Position numbers and translations under genes: made by a program. A stretch of 5,455 nt of DNA from CAZUAQ01 sp964618455 (lineage in GTDB: Bacteria > Planctomycetota > Phycisphaerae > UBA1845 > PWPN01): positions 1 to 5,455 of the forward strand of contig CAZUAQ010000106.1 in the NCBI GenBank assembly GCA_964618455.1. The letters run 5' to 3'. Shown in pieces: positions 1 to 5,455 of this stretch. Each line of letters begins with the position of its first letter. Position 1 is the first letter of the stretch. The notes beneath the pieces are model-generated. The model was not told where the DNA came from, did no database searches, and saw only the letters and a list, made by a program, of their open reading frames with translations.

Positions 1-26
1 TCTGAGAACCCGCCGGCGCGGAAGCT

Positions 27-39
27 GAGGGAGACGATG
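27..39 (+). promoter_or_regulatory. Ribosome-binding site for hsdR
   Basis: GAGGGAG lies at 27-33. The GAGG part (27-30) sits six bases before the ATG at 37, which is good Shine-Dalgarno spacing and supports that start. The 36 upstream bases are too few to judge a promoter. A TGA at 26-28 in a different frame could be the end of an upstream gene, which would make hsdR an internal operon gene. Confidence 0.6.
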
Positions 40-2994
40 GCACGGCCGGGCGAGCACAAGACGGTTCAGGCTCGAATCCTGGAGTATGCCGGGGCCATCG
101 GGTGGAATTACGTGTCGCGGGCCGACGCCGAGCGGCGGCGCGGCTTCGATTCCGAAGGTGGCACGCCGGCGGAACAGGCGGCCCGGGCCTCCCTGTATTT
201 CGACGACACGCTGTACCGGAAGGTGCGGGAGTTCAATTCGCAATACGATGAGGCGGCGGGGGCGCTGGTCGGTCAACTGCGCCGACTGCAGGGCAACATC
301 TACGGCAACCGCGAGTTCCTCAGTTACCTGCGGAACGCGGGCAAGTTCTTCTGCGCCACGGAGAACCGTGAGCTGGACCTCACGCTGATCGACTACGGTG
401 ACCTGGACGTCGACCCGGTTGCCGAGCCCGAGCGGCTGCGCAACGTCTACGAGGTCACCGAGGAGTACTACATTCACAATGGCCAGCACGGCAATCGCGA
501 AGATGTCGTGTTTCTGGTCAATGGCATTCCGGTGCTCGTGATCGAGTGCAAGAACGCGAACAAGGACGAGGGTATCGCGCTGGGCATCGATCAGCTTCGC
601 CGCTATCACCGCGAGACGCCGGAGCTCTTCGTTCCACAGATGCTGTTTACCGCGACAGAGGCGATCGGATTCGCGTACGGGGTCACGTGGAACACGATTC
701 GGCGAAACATCTTCAACTGGAAGCACGAACAGGCCGGCCAGCTCGAGGCCAAGATCAAGAGCTTCTGCGCCATTCCGCACGTACTGGGACTGCTGCGGTA
801 CTACATCGTGTTCGCCGAGAAAGAGGAGGAGCTGCAGAAGTACGTCCTGCGCCAGCACCAGCGGGTGGCGGTTGAGCGCGTTGTGGGACGCTGCGTGGAA
901 CCGAAGAAGCGGCGTGGGCTCGTTTGGCACACACAAGGCAGCGGCAAGACGTATACGATGATCAAGGCCGCGGAGATGCTGTTCAAGGCGCCCGAGACCA
1001 ACAAGCCGACGATCCTCATCATGATCGACCGCAACGAGCTGGAAGATCAGATGCTACGGAACCTGGCAGCCCTGGGCCTCGGGAACGTGGAGCACGCGTT
1101 CCGAATCAAGCGGCTGGTCGAGCTGCTGCAGAACGACTATCGCGGCATCATCGTCAGCACGATTCAGAAGTTCCATGACATGCCACCGGACATCAACACG
1201 CGCGACAACGTATTCGTGATGATCGATGAAGCGCATCGCACGACGGGCGGCGACCTCGGGAACTTCCTCATGGCCGGGCTTCCGAATGCCACGTATGTCG
1301 GATTCACAGGAACGCCAATCGACAAGACAGCATACGGCAAGGGGACCTTCAAGACCTTCGGCGTGGACGACCACCCGCAGGGCTACCTGCACAAGTACTC
1401 GATTGCCGAGAGCATTGAGGACGGCACGACGTTGCCGTTGTTCTATGCGCTGGCACCGAATGAAATGCTGGCTGACGGCGAGTTGATGGAGAAGGAGTTC
1501 TGGTCGATCGCGGAAACCGAAGGCGTGGCCGATATCGATGAGCTGAATAAGATCCTCGACCGTGCTGTCAACCTGAAGAACTTCCTGAAGGGTAATCAGC
1601 GCGTGGACAAGGTGGCCCGATATGTCGCCGAGCACTACGTGCAGAATGTGGAGCCCCTCGGCTACAAGGCGTTCCTGGTGGCGGTGGATCGGCCGGCGTG
1701 CGCCAAGTACAAGGCCGCACTCGACAAGTACCTGGACCCTGAATACTCGATGGTGGTATACACCGGTAACCACAACGACTCGGCCGAACTGAAGAAGCAC
1801 CACATCGATGACAAGGTGGAGAAGCAGGTACGCAAGGGATTTCCCAAGTTCGGCATGCAGCCGAAGATCCTCATCGTTACGGAGAAACTCCTTACCGGAT
1901 TTGACGCGCCTATCCTCTACGCCATGTACCTGGACAAGCCTATGCGCGACCACACGCTGTTGCAGGCGATCGCGCGTGTGAACCGTCCATATGAGAATGA
2001 AGCCCGCGAGATGGTGAAGCCGCACGGCTTTGTGCTCGATTTCGTCGGCATCTTCGATAAGCTCGAAAAGGCACTCGCCTTCGACAGCGACGAGGTCAAT
2101 GCGATTGTCAAGGACCTCACGCTGCTCAAGGGGCTGTTCAAGTCGAAGATGGAGCAGAAAGCACCGGCGTACCTGGCTCTGATCCAGCGGAACTTCGACG
2201 ATCGGGATGTGGACGCGCTGATCGAGCACTTCCGAGACAAGGCACGGCGGAAGGAGTTCTTTAAGGAATACAAAGAGATTGAGATGCTCTACGAGATCAT
2301 CTCGCCGGACGCATTCTTGCGACCATTCATTGACGATTACGCGACCCTGTCCGCGATTTACGACGTCGTTCGCAAGGCATACGCCAAGCGGGTGTATGTT
2401 GATCGGGCGTTTCAGCAGAAGACGAACGAACTCGTTCAGCGGCATGTCGGGGCCGACGCCCTGGAACCGGTCACCGACCTTGTGGAGATCAACGCCCAGA
2501 CCGTTGACATTATCAAGAAGAAGCACGGCGGAGAGGGCACAAAGGTCATCAATCTGATCAAGAGCATCGAGAAGACGGCGGAAGAGGAGAGCGATGATCC
2601 ATTCCTCATTGCGATGGCCGAGCGAGCCCGAGCTGTCCAGGAGAACTACGAGGATCGCCAGGTCAGCACCGCAGATGCACTCAGTGAGCTTTTTCGGGAG
2701 ATCGAGAAGAACGAAGCACGGAAGCGGGAACAGGCGAAGAGGGGATTCGATGGGCTCACGTTCTTCGTTTATCAGATGCTCGCTGACGCCGGCGTGTCTG
2801 ACGCAGAGGAAGTCAGCAAGCGTATCAAATCCGCGTTCGTCGAACACCCGAATTGGCAAGTGAGTGATGCTAGCTTGCGCGAGCTACGCAAAGAGGTGAC
2901 GTTTGCGATATACGCCGAGGTAGACGACCTGGATCAGGTTACGAAGATCGTCGAAGACCTCTTCGATCTGCTCACCCAGCCGCGGAGCAGTTGA
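37..2994 (+). CDS. hsdR: Type I restriction enzyme R subunit (ATP-dependent translocase and endonuclease)
   Basis: This is the motor and nuclease subunit of a type I restriction-modification system. With HsdM and HsdS it binds unmethylated target DNA, pumps DNA by ATP hydrolysis and cuts at a distance. The N-terminal PD-(D/E)xK nuclease is visible as D156, then E170-C-K172, followed by the QxxxY motif Q186-LRR-Y190 typical of HsdR. The superfamily 2 helicase motor follows: Walker A HTQGSGKT (298-305, K304), motif Ia near 327-338, DEAH box (397-400), TGTP motif III (424-427), motif V TEKLLTGFDAP (615-625) and motif VI QAIARVNRP (643-651). Residues from about 690 to the end are a charged, probably helical C-terminal domain that in this family contacts the methylase core. 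At 985 aa the protein is full length for the family and no key residue is missing. The ATG at 37 has GAGG at 27-30, but the frame is open upstream to the window edge, so a start further left is not excluded. No hsdM or hsdS is in the window. Confidence 0.96.
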   Translation: MARPGEHKTVQARILEYAGAIGWNYVSRADAERRRGFDSEGGTPAEQAARASLYFDDTLYRKVREFNSQYDEAAGALVGQLRRLQGNIYGNREFLSYLRNAGKFFCATENRELDLTLIDYGDLDVDPVAEPERLRNVYEVTEEYYIHNGQHGNREDVVFLVNGIPVLVIECKNANKDEGIALGIDQLRRYHRETPELFVPQMLFTATEAIGFAYGVTWNTIRRNIFNWKHEQAGQLEAKIKSFCAIPHVLGLLRYYIVFAEKEEELQKYVLRQHQRVAVERVVGRCVEPKKRRGLVWHTQGSGKTYTMIKAAEMLFKAPETNKPTILIMIDRNELEDQMLRNLAALGLGNVEHAFRIKRLVELLQNDYRGIIVSTIQKFHDMPPDINTRDNVFVMIDEAHRTTGGDLGNFLMAGLPNATYVGFTGTPIDKTAYGKGTFKTFGVDDHPQGYLHKYSIAESIEDGTTLPLFYALAPNEMLADGELMEKEFWSIAETEGVADIDELNKILDRAVNLKNFLKGNQRVDKVARYVAEHYVQNVEPLGYKAFLVAVDRPACAKYKAALDKYLDPEYSMVVYTGNHNDSAELKKHHIDDKVEKQVRKGFPKFGMQPKILIVTEKLLTGFDAPILYAMYLDKPMRDHTLLQAIARVNRPYENEAREMVKPHGFVLDFVGIFDKLEKALAFDSDEVNAIVKDLTLLKGLFKSKMEQKAPAYLALIQRNFDDRDVDALIEHFRDKARRKEFFKEYKEIEMLYEIISPDAFLRPFIDDYATLSAIYDVVRKAYAKRVYVDRAFQQKTNELVQRHVGADALEPVTDLVEINAQTVDIIKKKHGGEGTKVINLIKSIEKTAEEESDDPFLIAMAERARAVQENYEDRQVSTADALSELFREIEKNEARKREQAKRGFDGLTFFVYQMLADAGVSDAEEVSKRIKSAFVEHPNWQVSDASLRELRKEVTFAIYAEVDDLDQVTKIVEDLFDLLTQPRSS

Positions 2995-2996
2995 TG
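2984..2996 (+). promoter_or_regulatory. Translational coupling junction hsdR to metalloprotease
   Basis: The hsdR stop TGA (2992-2994) and the next ATG (2994-2996) share one base, giving TGATG. GGAG at 2984-2987 lies inside the end of hsdR. This arrangement usually lets ribosomes that finish the first gene restart on the second, so protease output probably follows HsdR output. Confidence 0.75.
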
Positions 2997-3335
2997 GCGC
3001 GTGTCTCGACCGAGAAGGACGCTTTCAAATCGCGGGTTCGTGAGTGGGCCGCGCGACTGGATGTGCAAGCTGAGTCGGTGTCCGTGCGCCCCATGCGGAC
3101 TAAATGGGCATCGTGCTCGACGGCTGGGCGGCTCAGCTTCGATATCTCGCTACTTCAGGTTCCGGCCGAACTGCAGGACTACGTCATCGTGCACGAGTTG
3201 TTGCACTTCCACGTGCCAAACCACGGGAGGCTGTGGAAGAGCCTGATGCGGGCACACCTCGGTGACTATGAACGGAAAGAAACGCGGCTTGCGCGTTATG
3301 TCAGGCAGTATCGCTTGCGCGAGGAAGATGACTGA
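2994..3335 (+). CDS. Short YgjP/SprT-like zinc metalloprotease (M48-type, DUF45) linked to hsdR
   Basis: This is a predicted cytoplasmic zinc-dependent metallopeptidase of 113 aa. The signature is HELLH at residues 67-71 (zinc ligands H67 and H71, catalytic E68), followed by NHGRLW with H77 as the likely third ligand; the spacing matches YgjP-type proteins. Upstream, MRTKWASCS (34-42) corresponds to the conserved R-W-G-S-C segment of YgjP proteins, with Ala in place of Gly. There is no signal peptide or membrane segment. YgjP itself is about twice as long, so this is essentially the catalytic core alone. Proteins of this type often sit directly after hsdR in type I restriction loci; their substrate is not established, and a role in controlling or clearing restriction subunits is only inference. 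I chose the ATG at 2994, not the TTG at 2991, because GGAG (2984-2987) is six bases away and the ATG shares its A with the hsdR stop codon (TGATG). Confidence 0.88.
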   Translation: MARVSTEKDAFKSRVREWAARLDVQAESVSVRPMRTKWASCSTAGRLSFDISLLQVPAELQDYVIVHELLHFHVPNHGRLWKSLMRAHLGDYERKETRLARYVRQYRLREEDD

Positions 3336-3337
3336 TG
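3321..3337 (+). promoter_or_regulatory. Translational coupling junction metalloprotease to hypothetical gene
   Basis: The stop TGA (3333-3335) and the start ATG (3335-3337) again form TGATG. The purine-rich GAGGA (3321-3325) is nine bases from the ATG, acceptable for a Shine-Dalgarno site. This is the second identical one-base overlap in the block and argues for coupled expression. Confidence 0.7.
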
Positions 3338-3763
3338 GCTGGCCCCCCCTCGCGGTACGATCCACTCACCCGCCTTGTGATCGGACTGGAGGACTGCGCT
3401 AACACCCTCCAGCGCTTCGGCCTCATGCGCGAGGGCGAGGGGCCTGACGATCCGAGCCAACCGGTCTCGGCCACCAGCGAAGTCGAGCAGTTCCGGCAGT
3501 CGGCGAAGGACATCATGGTCTGGCTCGAGCTGCGCGGACGCGAGGTCGACGCGGGCGAGGTCGACGATGCGATGTCCGAGCTGTACGGGGTGGCCCACGC
3601 TTATGATACCGGTGAGCTGCGCGATGAGTTCTCGCGCTACGAAGACGAGCCCTTCACACCCTTGGATCAACTGACCGAGGCGGTCAACAATGCCGCCGGC
3701 CGCCTCGCCGATCTCGTCGATAGCATTCCAAGTGTCGTCTGGCAGGGTTTCGACGATGCGTGA
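3335..3763 (+). CDS. Hypothetical acidic protein of the hsdR operon
   Basis: I do not recognise this 142-aa protein. It is strongly acidic, with D/E-rich stretches at about 33-40, 69-80 and 94-105. It is probably mostly helical, shows no signal peptide, membrane segment or cysteine cluster (one Cys, at 21), and carries no catalytic motif I can name. The region around 109-136 reads as an amphipathic helix that could mediate protein contacts. It is believable as a gene because the frame is fully open with strong G/C third-position preference, its ATG overlaps the metalloprotease stop by one base (TGATG, 3333-3337), and GAGGA at 3321-3325 is nine bases upstream. It also overlaps the next gene by eight bases. 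The acidic, helical character would fit a partner or inhibitor of a DNA-binding protein, possibly of the downstream winged-helix protein, but that is inference from composition and position only. Confidence 0.72.
   Translation: MAGPPSRYDPLTRLVIGLEDCANTLQRFGLMREGEGPDDPSQPVSATSEVEQFRQSAKDIMVWLELRGREVDAGEVDDAMSELYGVAHAYDTGELRDEFSRYEDEPFTPLDQLTEAVNNAAGRLADLVDSIPSVVWQGFDDA
3744..3763 (+). promoter_or_regulatory. Overlapping stop and start at the third operon junction
   Basis: The ATG at 3756 lies eight bases before the end of the preceding gene, whose TGA is at 3761-3763. AGGG at 3744-3747 is eight bases from the ATG and decides this start over the in-frame ATG at 3690, which has no comparable site. 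Confidence 0.6.
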
Positions 3764-4475
3764 GCCCACACCGGACGACGTACAGCGCGCCCTGCTGGTT
3801 TGCCGGGAGCAGCCCGCCAGCGCAGTGCTCGCATCGGATGCCTGGGCTTCGCTGCGTGATCACTGCGCCGAACTCGTGGTCGAGTTGGACCTCCTGGGCC
3901 ACGGCTCGATCGCCAGGCGTGTCGATCGTGATTACACCCGCCTCCATGATGAGCTGCGGTCACTCTCAGACACGACCGCGAGGCCCGAGAACGGGCGGAA
4001 CCGGCTCGACGCGGTGCTGGAACTTGCCAGTACGCTGGCAGCGATCCAGCGGTTCCGCACGCGCGTCGGCGACGACGACGGCGGAACGCACACACCGCGC
4101 AAAGAGCCCGAGCCCGCCGCACCGGATCTTGGCGGCCCCGAGCCGGATCCGTATGACGATCGCAAGGTCGTCTGGTTCGGCAAGCGTGTTTTCCTCGGCG
4201 GCGACACCCAGATCCGCCGGCTCTTCTGGCTCTTGGCACGGCCGGTCGGGTCAGCACACCGGCAGGGCGAGGTGCAGCGTGCCGTCGACGGCATGGAGAC
4301 GGACCGCGCCGACGACCCGGAGGAGGCCAAGAGGGCCGACCAACGCGTCCGCAAGGCGGTGAGCAAGCTGCGTGATCGACTCCGGGAGGCGCAGCTCGAC
4401 ACGCACGTGCTCATCGTCCGTGGTGGCCCACAGGATGCCCCTGAGTATTCGATGGTCCTGCGCTTCCACCGCTGA
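3756..4475 (+). CDS. Hypothetical protein with C-terminal winged-helix-like domain
   Basis: This 239-aa protein has two parts joined by a Pro/Glu/Asp-rich linker (about 105-135). Residues 1-102 are predicted helical and charged and match nothing I know. Residues 137-239 look like an OmpR/PhoB-type winged helix: a short strand region VVWFGKRVFLGG (138-149), a helix IRRLFWLLARP (153-163), a second helix around 168-179, a long Arg/Lys-rich candidate recognition helix (about 193-211, including QRVRKAVSKLRDRLRE) and a final hairpin LIVRGGP...YSMVLRF (219-237). This suggests DNA binding, perhaps a regulator of the operon, without a receiver domain. The call rests on pattern, not on diagnostic residues. 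I chose the ATG at 3756: it overlaps the previous stop by eight bases and has AGGG at 3744-3747. An in-frame ATG at 3690 would create a long overlap and reads as out-of-frame shadow. No gene follows on this strand before the mobile element. Confidence 0.75.
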   Translation: MREPTPDDVQRALLVCREQPASAVLASDAWASLRDHCAELVVELDLLGHGSIARRVDRDYTRLHDELRSLSDTTARPENGRNRLDAVLELASTLAAIQRFRTRVGDDDGGTHTPRKEPEPAAPDLGGPEPDPYDDRKVVWFGKRVFLGGDTQIRRLFWLLARPVGSAHRQGEVQRAVDGMETDRADDPEEAKRADQRVRKAVSKLRDRLREAQLDTHVLIVRGGPQDAPEYSMVLRFHR

Positions 4476-4803
4476 TTCCCGCCAGATGGTCACGCCGTCC
4501 CCCCGAGTGGTTCACGACATCCCCTCTCTTCAGGAGTAGATGGCCGTTGCGATGGTCATCAACGCCTGGAGGAGCGCGATGGCCTACGTGTCCGTATCCG
4601 AAGCCGCCCGCCCGCGCGGGTCCAACAGCGCTGTCCCAGAACGTCGGCGCCCCGTATATCTGGTTTGGAGAGTGCCCGAAGAAGTGGTTTGCGCCGCCGA
4701 CGTGGCCATGTTGGCCGGCGCGCGGACCTTCGCCGTCGCACATGGCGCAGAATGTCACCGAGTGCAACGTTGGTCAAGTGCGGGTGATCCAAGATGATTG
4801 CCT
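4476..4803. other. Intergenic stretch between the operon and the transposase
   Basis: These 328 bases separate the plus-strand operon from the convergent transposase and hold no gene I recognise. I see no GC-rich hairpin followed by a T run, so no intrinsic terminator can be called for either side. The right-hand part probably contains the 3' non-coding end and terminal repeat of the mobile element. The partner repeat is outside the window, so that boundary cannot be placed. One weak small ORF lies inside (4579-4797). Confidence 0.6.
4579..4797 (+). CDS. Possible small protein or gene remnant, 72 aa, unrecognised
   Basis: This is a weak candidate. GGAGG at 4568-4572 is six bases from the ATG at 4579, nearly ideal, and the frame keeps a G/C-rich third position over much of its length, as in the neighbouring genes. 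The product starts MAYVSVSEAARPRG, and VSVSEAAR is reminiscent of the opening of excisionase-like or MerR-like helix-turn-helix proteins. The rest does not continue such a fold. A second stretch, AADVAMLAGAR (about 41-51), is also faintly helix-turn-helix-like. An in-frame ATG at 4540 with AGGAG at 4532-4536 would add 13 residues. It could be a decayed regulator, a piece cut by the adjacent mobile element, or chance in GC-rich DNA. Confidence 0.25.
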   Translation: MAYVSVSEAARPRGSNSAVPERRRPVYLVWRVPEEVVCAADVAMLAGARTFAVAHGAECHRVQRWSSAGDPR

Positions 4804-5455
4804 CTACGCTGCGGCGCGGTAGTAATGCCGGAGCAGGCCGCCGAGGAAGCGTTGGCAGCGAATGCGGTCGGGCGGAGGCGCCGCTCGTGAGAAGCTCTCG
4901 GCCGGCGGGCCATGTGCCGCAGTGGGAATCGTCTGGTTGCCGAGCCCTTGGTGCGGGCGATGTTCATTGAAGAAACGAACGTACTCCTGCCCGATGTGGT
5001 CGAGATGGCCCAGGCTGAAGCAGAGGAAGTGACTGAGCGCTTCCCGTTTGAACGCGCCGATCCACGCCTCACAGAACGCGTTCGCGTCAGGAGCGAGTAG
5101 CGGCGTTCGCACGCAGCGGATGTCGGCGCTCTTGAACAAGCGGCGGAACCTGCTCGAGAACTTGGTGTCGCGGTCGTGGATGAGGAAACGCACTTCAATC
5201 CCCTGCTCATCCAGCCACATCAACACGTTGCGCCCCTGCTGCTGCACCCAGCGATCGTTGGGATGATACGTCGGCGGACTGAGCAACACCTTCCGTGTGC
5301 CGACATGGATGAACGCGAGACTGTACGCAACCCGCATGCCGAAGGGCGTGATCACGTCCTTCGTGAAGAAATCGCAGGCAACCAGCGTGTTGAGATGCAC
5401 CCGGATGAACTTCTGCCACACCGTCTCCGGTCCCCTGCTCCGCCGCGTCGGCGAC
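4804..5455 (-). CDS. Integrase-core (DDE) transposase, partial at the right edge
   Basis: This is the C-terminal catalytic part of an rve-type transposase that cuts and joins DNA to move its insertion sequence. Counting from the GTG at 5421-5419, the acidic triad is D17 (in ACDFFT), D83 (in LIHDRDTKF) and E118 (in NAFCEAW), with 34 residues between the last two, close to the DD(35)E spacing of IS3/IS481-like enzymes. The segment FFNEHRPHQGL (150-160) is the usual conserved end of the catalytic domain, and the protein finishes LGGLLRHYYRAAA. All three catalytic residues are present, so the visible part looks intact. The frame is open from 5421 to the window edge, and the extra residues lead smoothly into the conserved W-Q-K-F segment. 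The GTG is therefore probably not the true start, and an N-terminal helix-turn-helix region should lie beyond 5455. It is convergent to the restriction operon. Confidence 0.9.
   Translation of the reverse strand, partial: SPTRRSRGPETVWQKFIRVHLNTLVACDFFTKDVITPFGMRVAYSLAFIHVGTRKVLLSPPTYHPNDRWVQQQGRNVLMWLDEQGIEVRFLIHDRDTKFSSRFRRLFKSADIRCVRTPLLAPDANAFCEAWIGAFKREALSHFLCFSLGHLDHIGQEYVRFFNEHRPHQGLGNQTIPTAAHGPPAESFSRAAPPPDRIRCQRFLGGLLRHYYRAAA
4804..5455 (-). mobile_element. Partial insertion sequence, boundaries not visible
   Basis: The transposase fragment implies an insertion sequence whose one end lies somewhere left of 4804 and whose other end is beyond 5455. Terminal inverted repeats and target-site duplications cannot be paired because only one end is in the window. 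The coordinates given are those of the coding part only. Confidence 0.65.

Noticed and set aside
1054..2859. A 601-codon open frame on the minus strand opposite hsdR
   Set aside because: Its position mirrors the third-codon G/C bias of hsdR, the product is rich in Leu, Val, Arg and His with no recognisable domain, and hsdR on the other strand has all its family motifs.
3690..3755. Upstream ATG extension of the 239-aa gene
   Set aside because: It would overlap the preceding gene by 74 bases, lacks a good ribosome site, and the added residues look like out-of-frame sequence.
4025..4040. Perfect 6-bp inverted repeat TGCCAG-TACG-CTGGCA
   Set aside because: It lies inside the 239-aa gene, has no following T run and encodes an ordinary helical segment; most likely chance.
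3667..4257. A 196-codon minus-strand frame rich in Arg and Ala
   Set aside because: Composition is typical of an antisense shadow in GC-rich coding DNA; the plus-strand genes here have proper ribosome sites and couplings.
4704..4716. GGCCA-TGT-TGGCC short hairpin in the intergenic stretch
   Set aside because: Only five base pairs with a three-base loop and no T tract, so it is not supported as a terminator or operator.
4411..4767. A 118-codon minus-strand frame rich in Gly and His after the transposase
   Set aside because: No recognisable motif, unbalanced composition, and it runs into the end of the plus-strand operon gene; treated as a shadow.
1..5455. CRISPR arrays, tRNA or rRNA genes
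   Set aside because: No regularly spaced repeats and no tRNA- or rRNA-like segments were seen on reading either strand.

Overview
The window comes from a high-GC bacterium: every convincing reading frame prefers G or C at the third codon position. Translation relies on Shine-Dalgarno sequences and tightly overlapping start and stop codons. The sequence alone does not settle the phylum. The integrase-type transposase at the right edge, ending in LGGLLRHYYRAAA, belongs to a family I associate with high-GC soil and environmental bacteria, but it moves horizontally and says little about the host.

Positions 37-4475 are one tightly packed plus-strand gene block with no intergenic gaps. It opens with a complete type I restriction-modification motor and nuclease subunit (HsdR, 985 aa). 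Next is a 113-aa YgjP/SprT-type zinc metalloprotease core, then a 142-aa acidic protein I do not recognise. The last gene encodes a 239-aa protein whose C-terminal half looks like a winged helix of the OmpR/PhoB type. Two junctions are TGATG overlaps of one base and the third is an 8-base overlap, so the four genes are very probably co-transcribed and translationally coupled. HsdM and HsdS, which HsdR needs, are absent and would be expected left of position 1. The HsdR reading frame is also open to the left edge.

Positions 4476-4803 contain no recognised gene. They hold one weak small-ORF candidate with good ribosome-binding sites (4579-4797) and no convincing terminator. Positions 4804-5455 carry, on the minus strand, the C-terminal part of a DDE integrase-core transposase that runs off the right edge. 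The layout is that of a defence island next to a mobile element: HsdR would translocate and cut unmodified DNA, and the metalloprotease is a recurrent but poorly understood partner of hsdR genes. The two trailing genes are the least explained part of the window and the best candidates for something undescribed.
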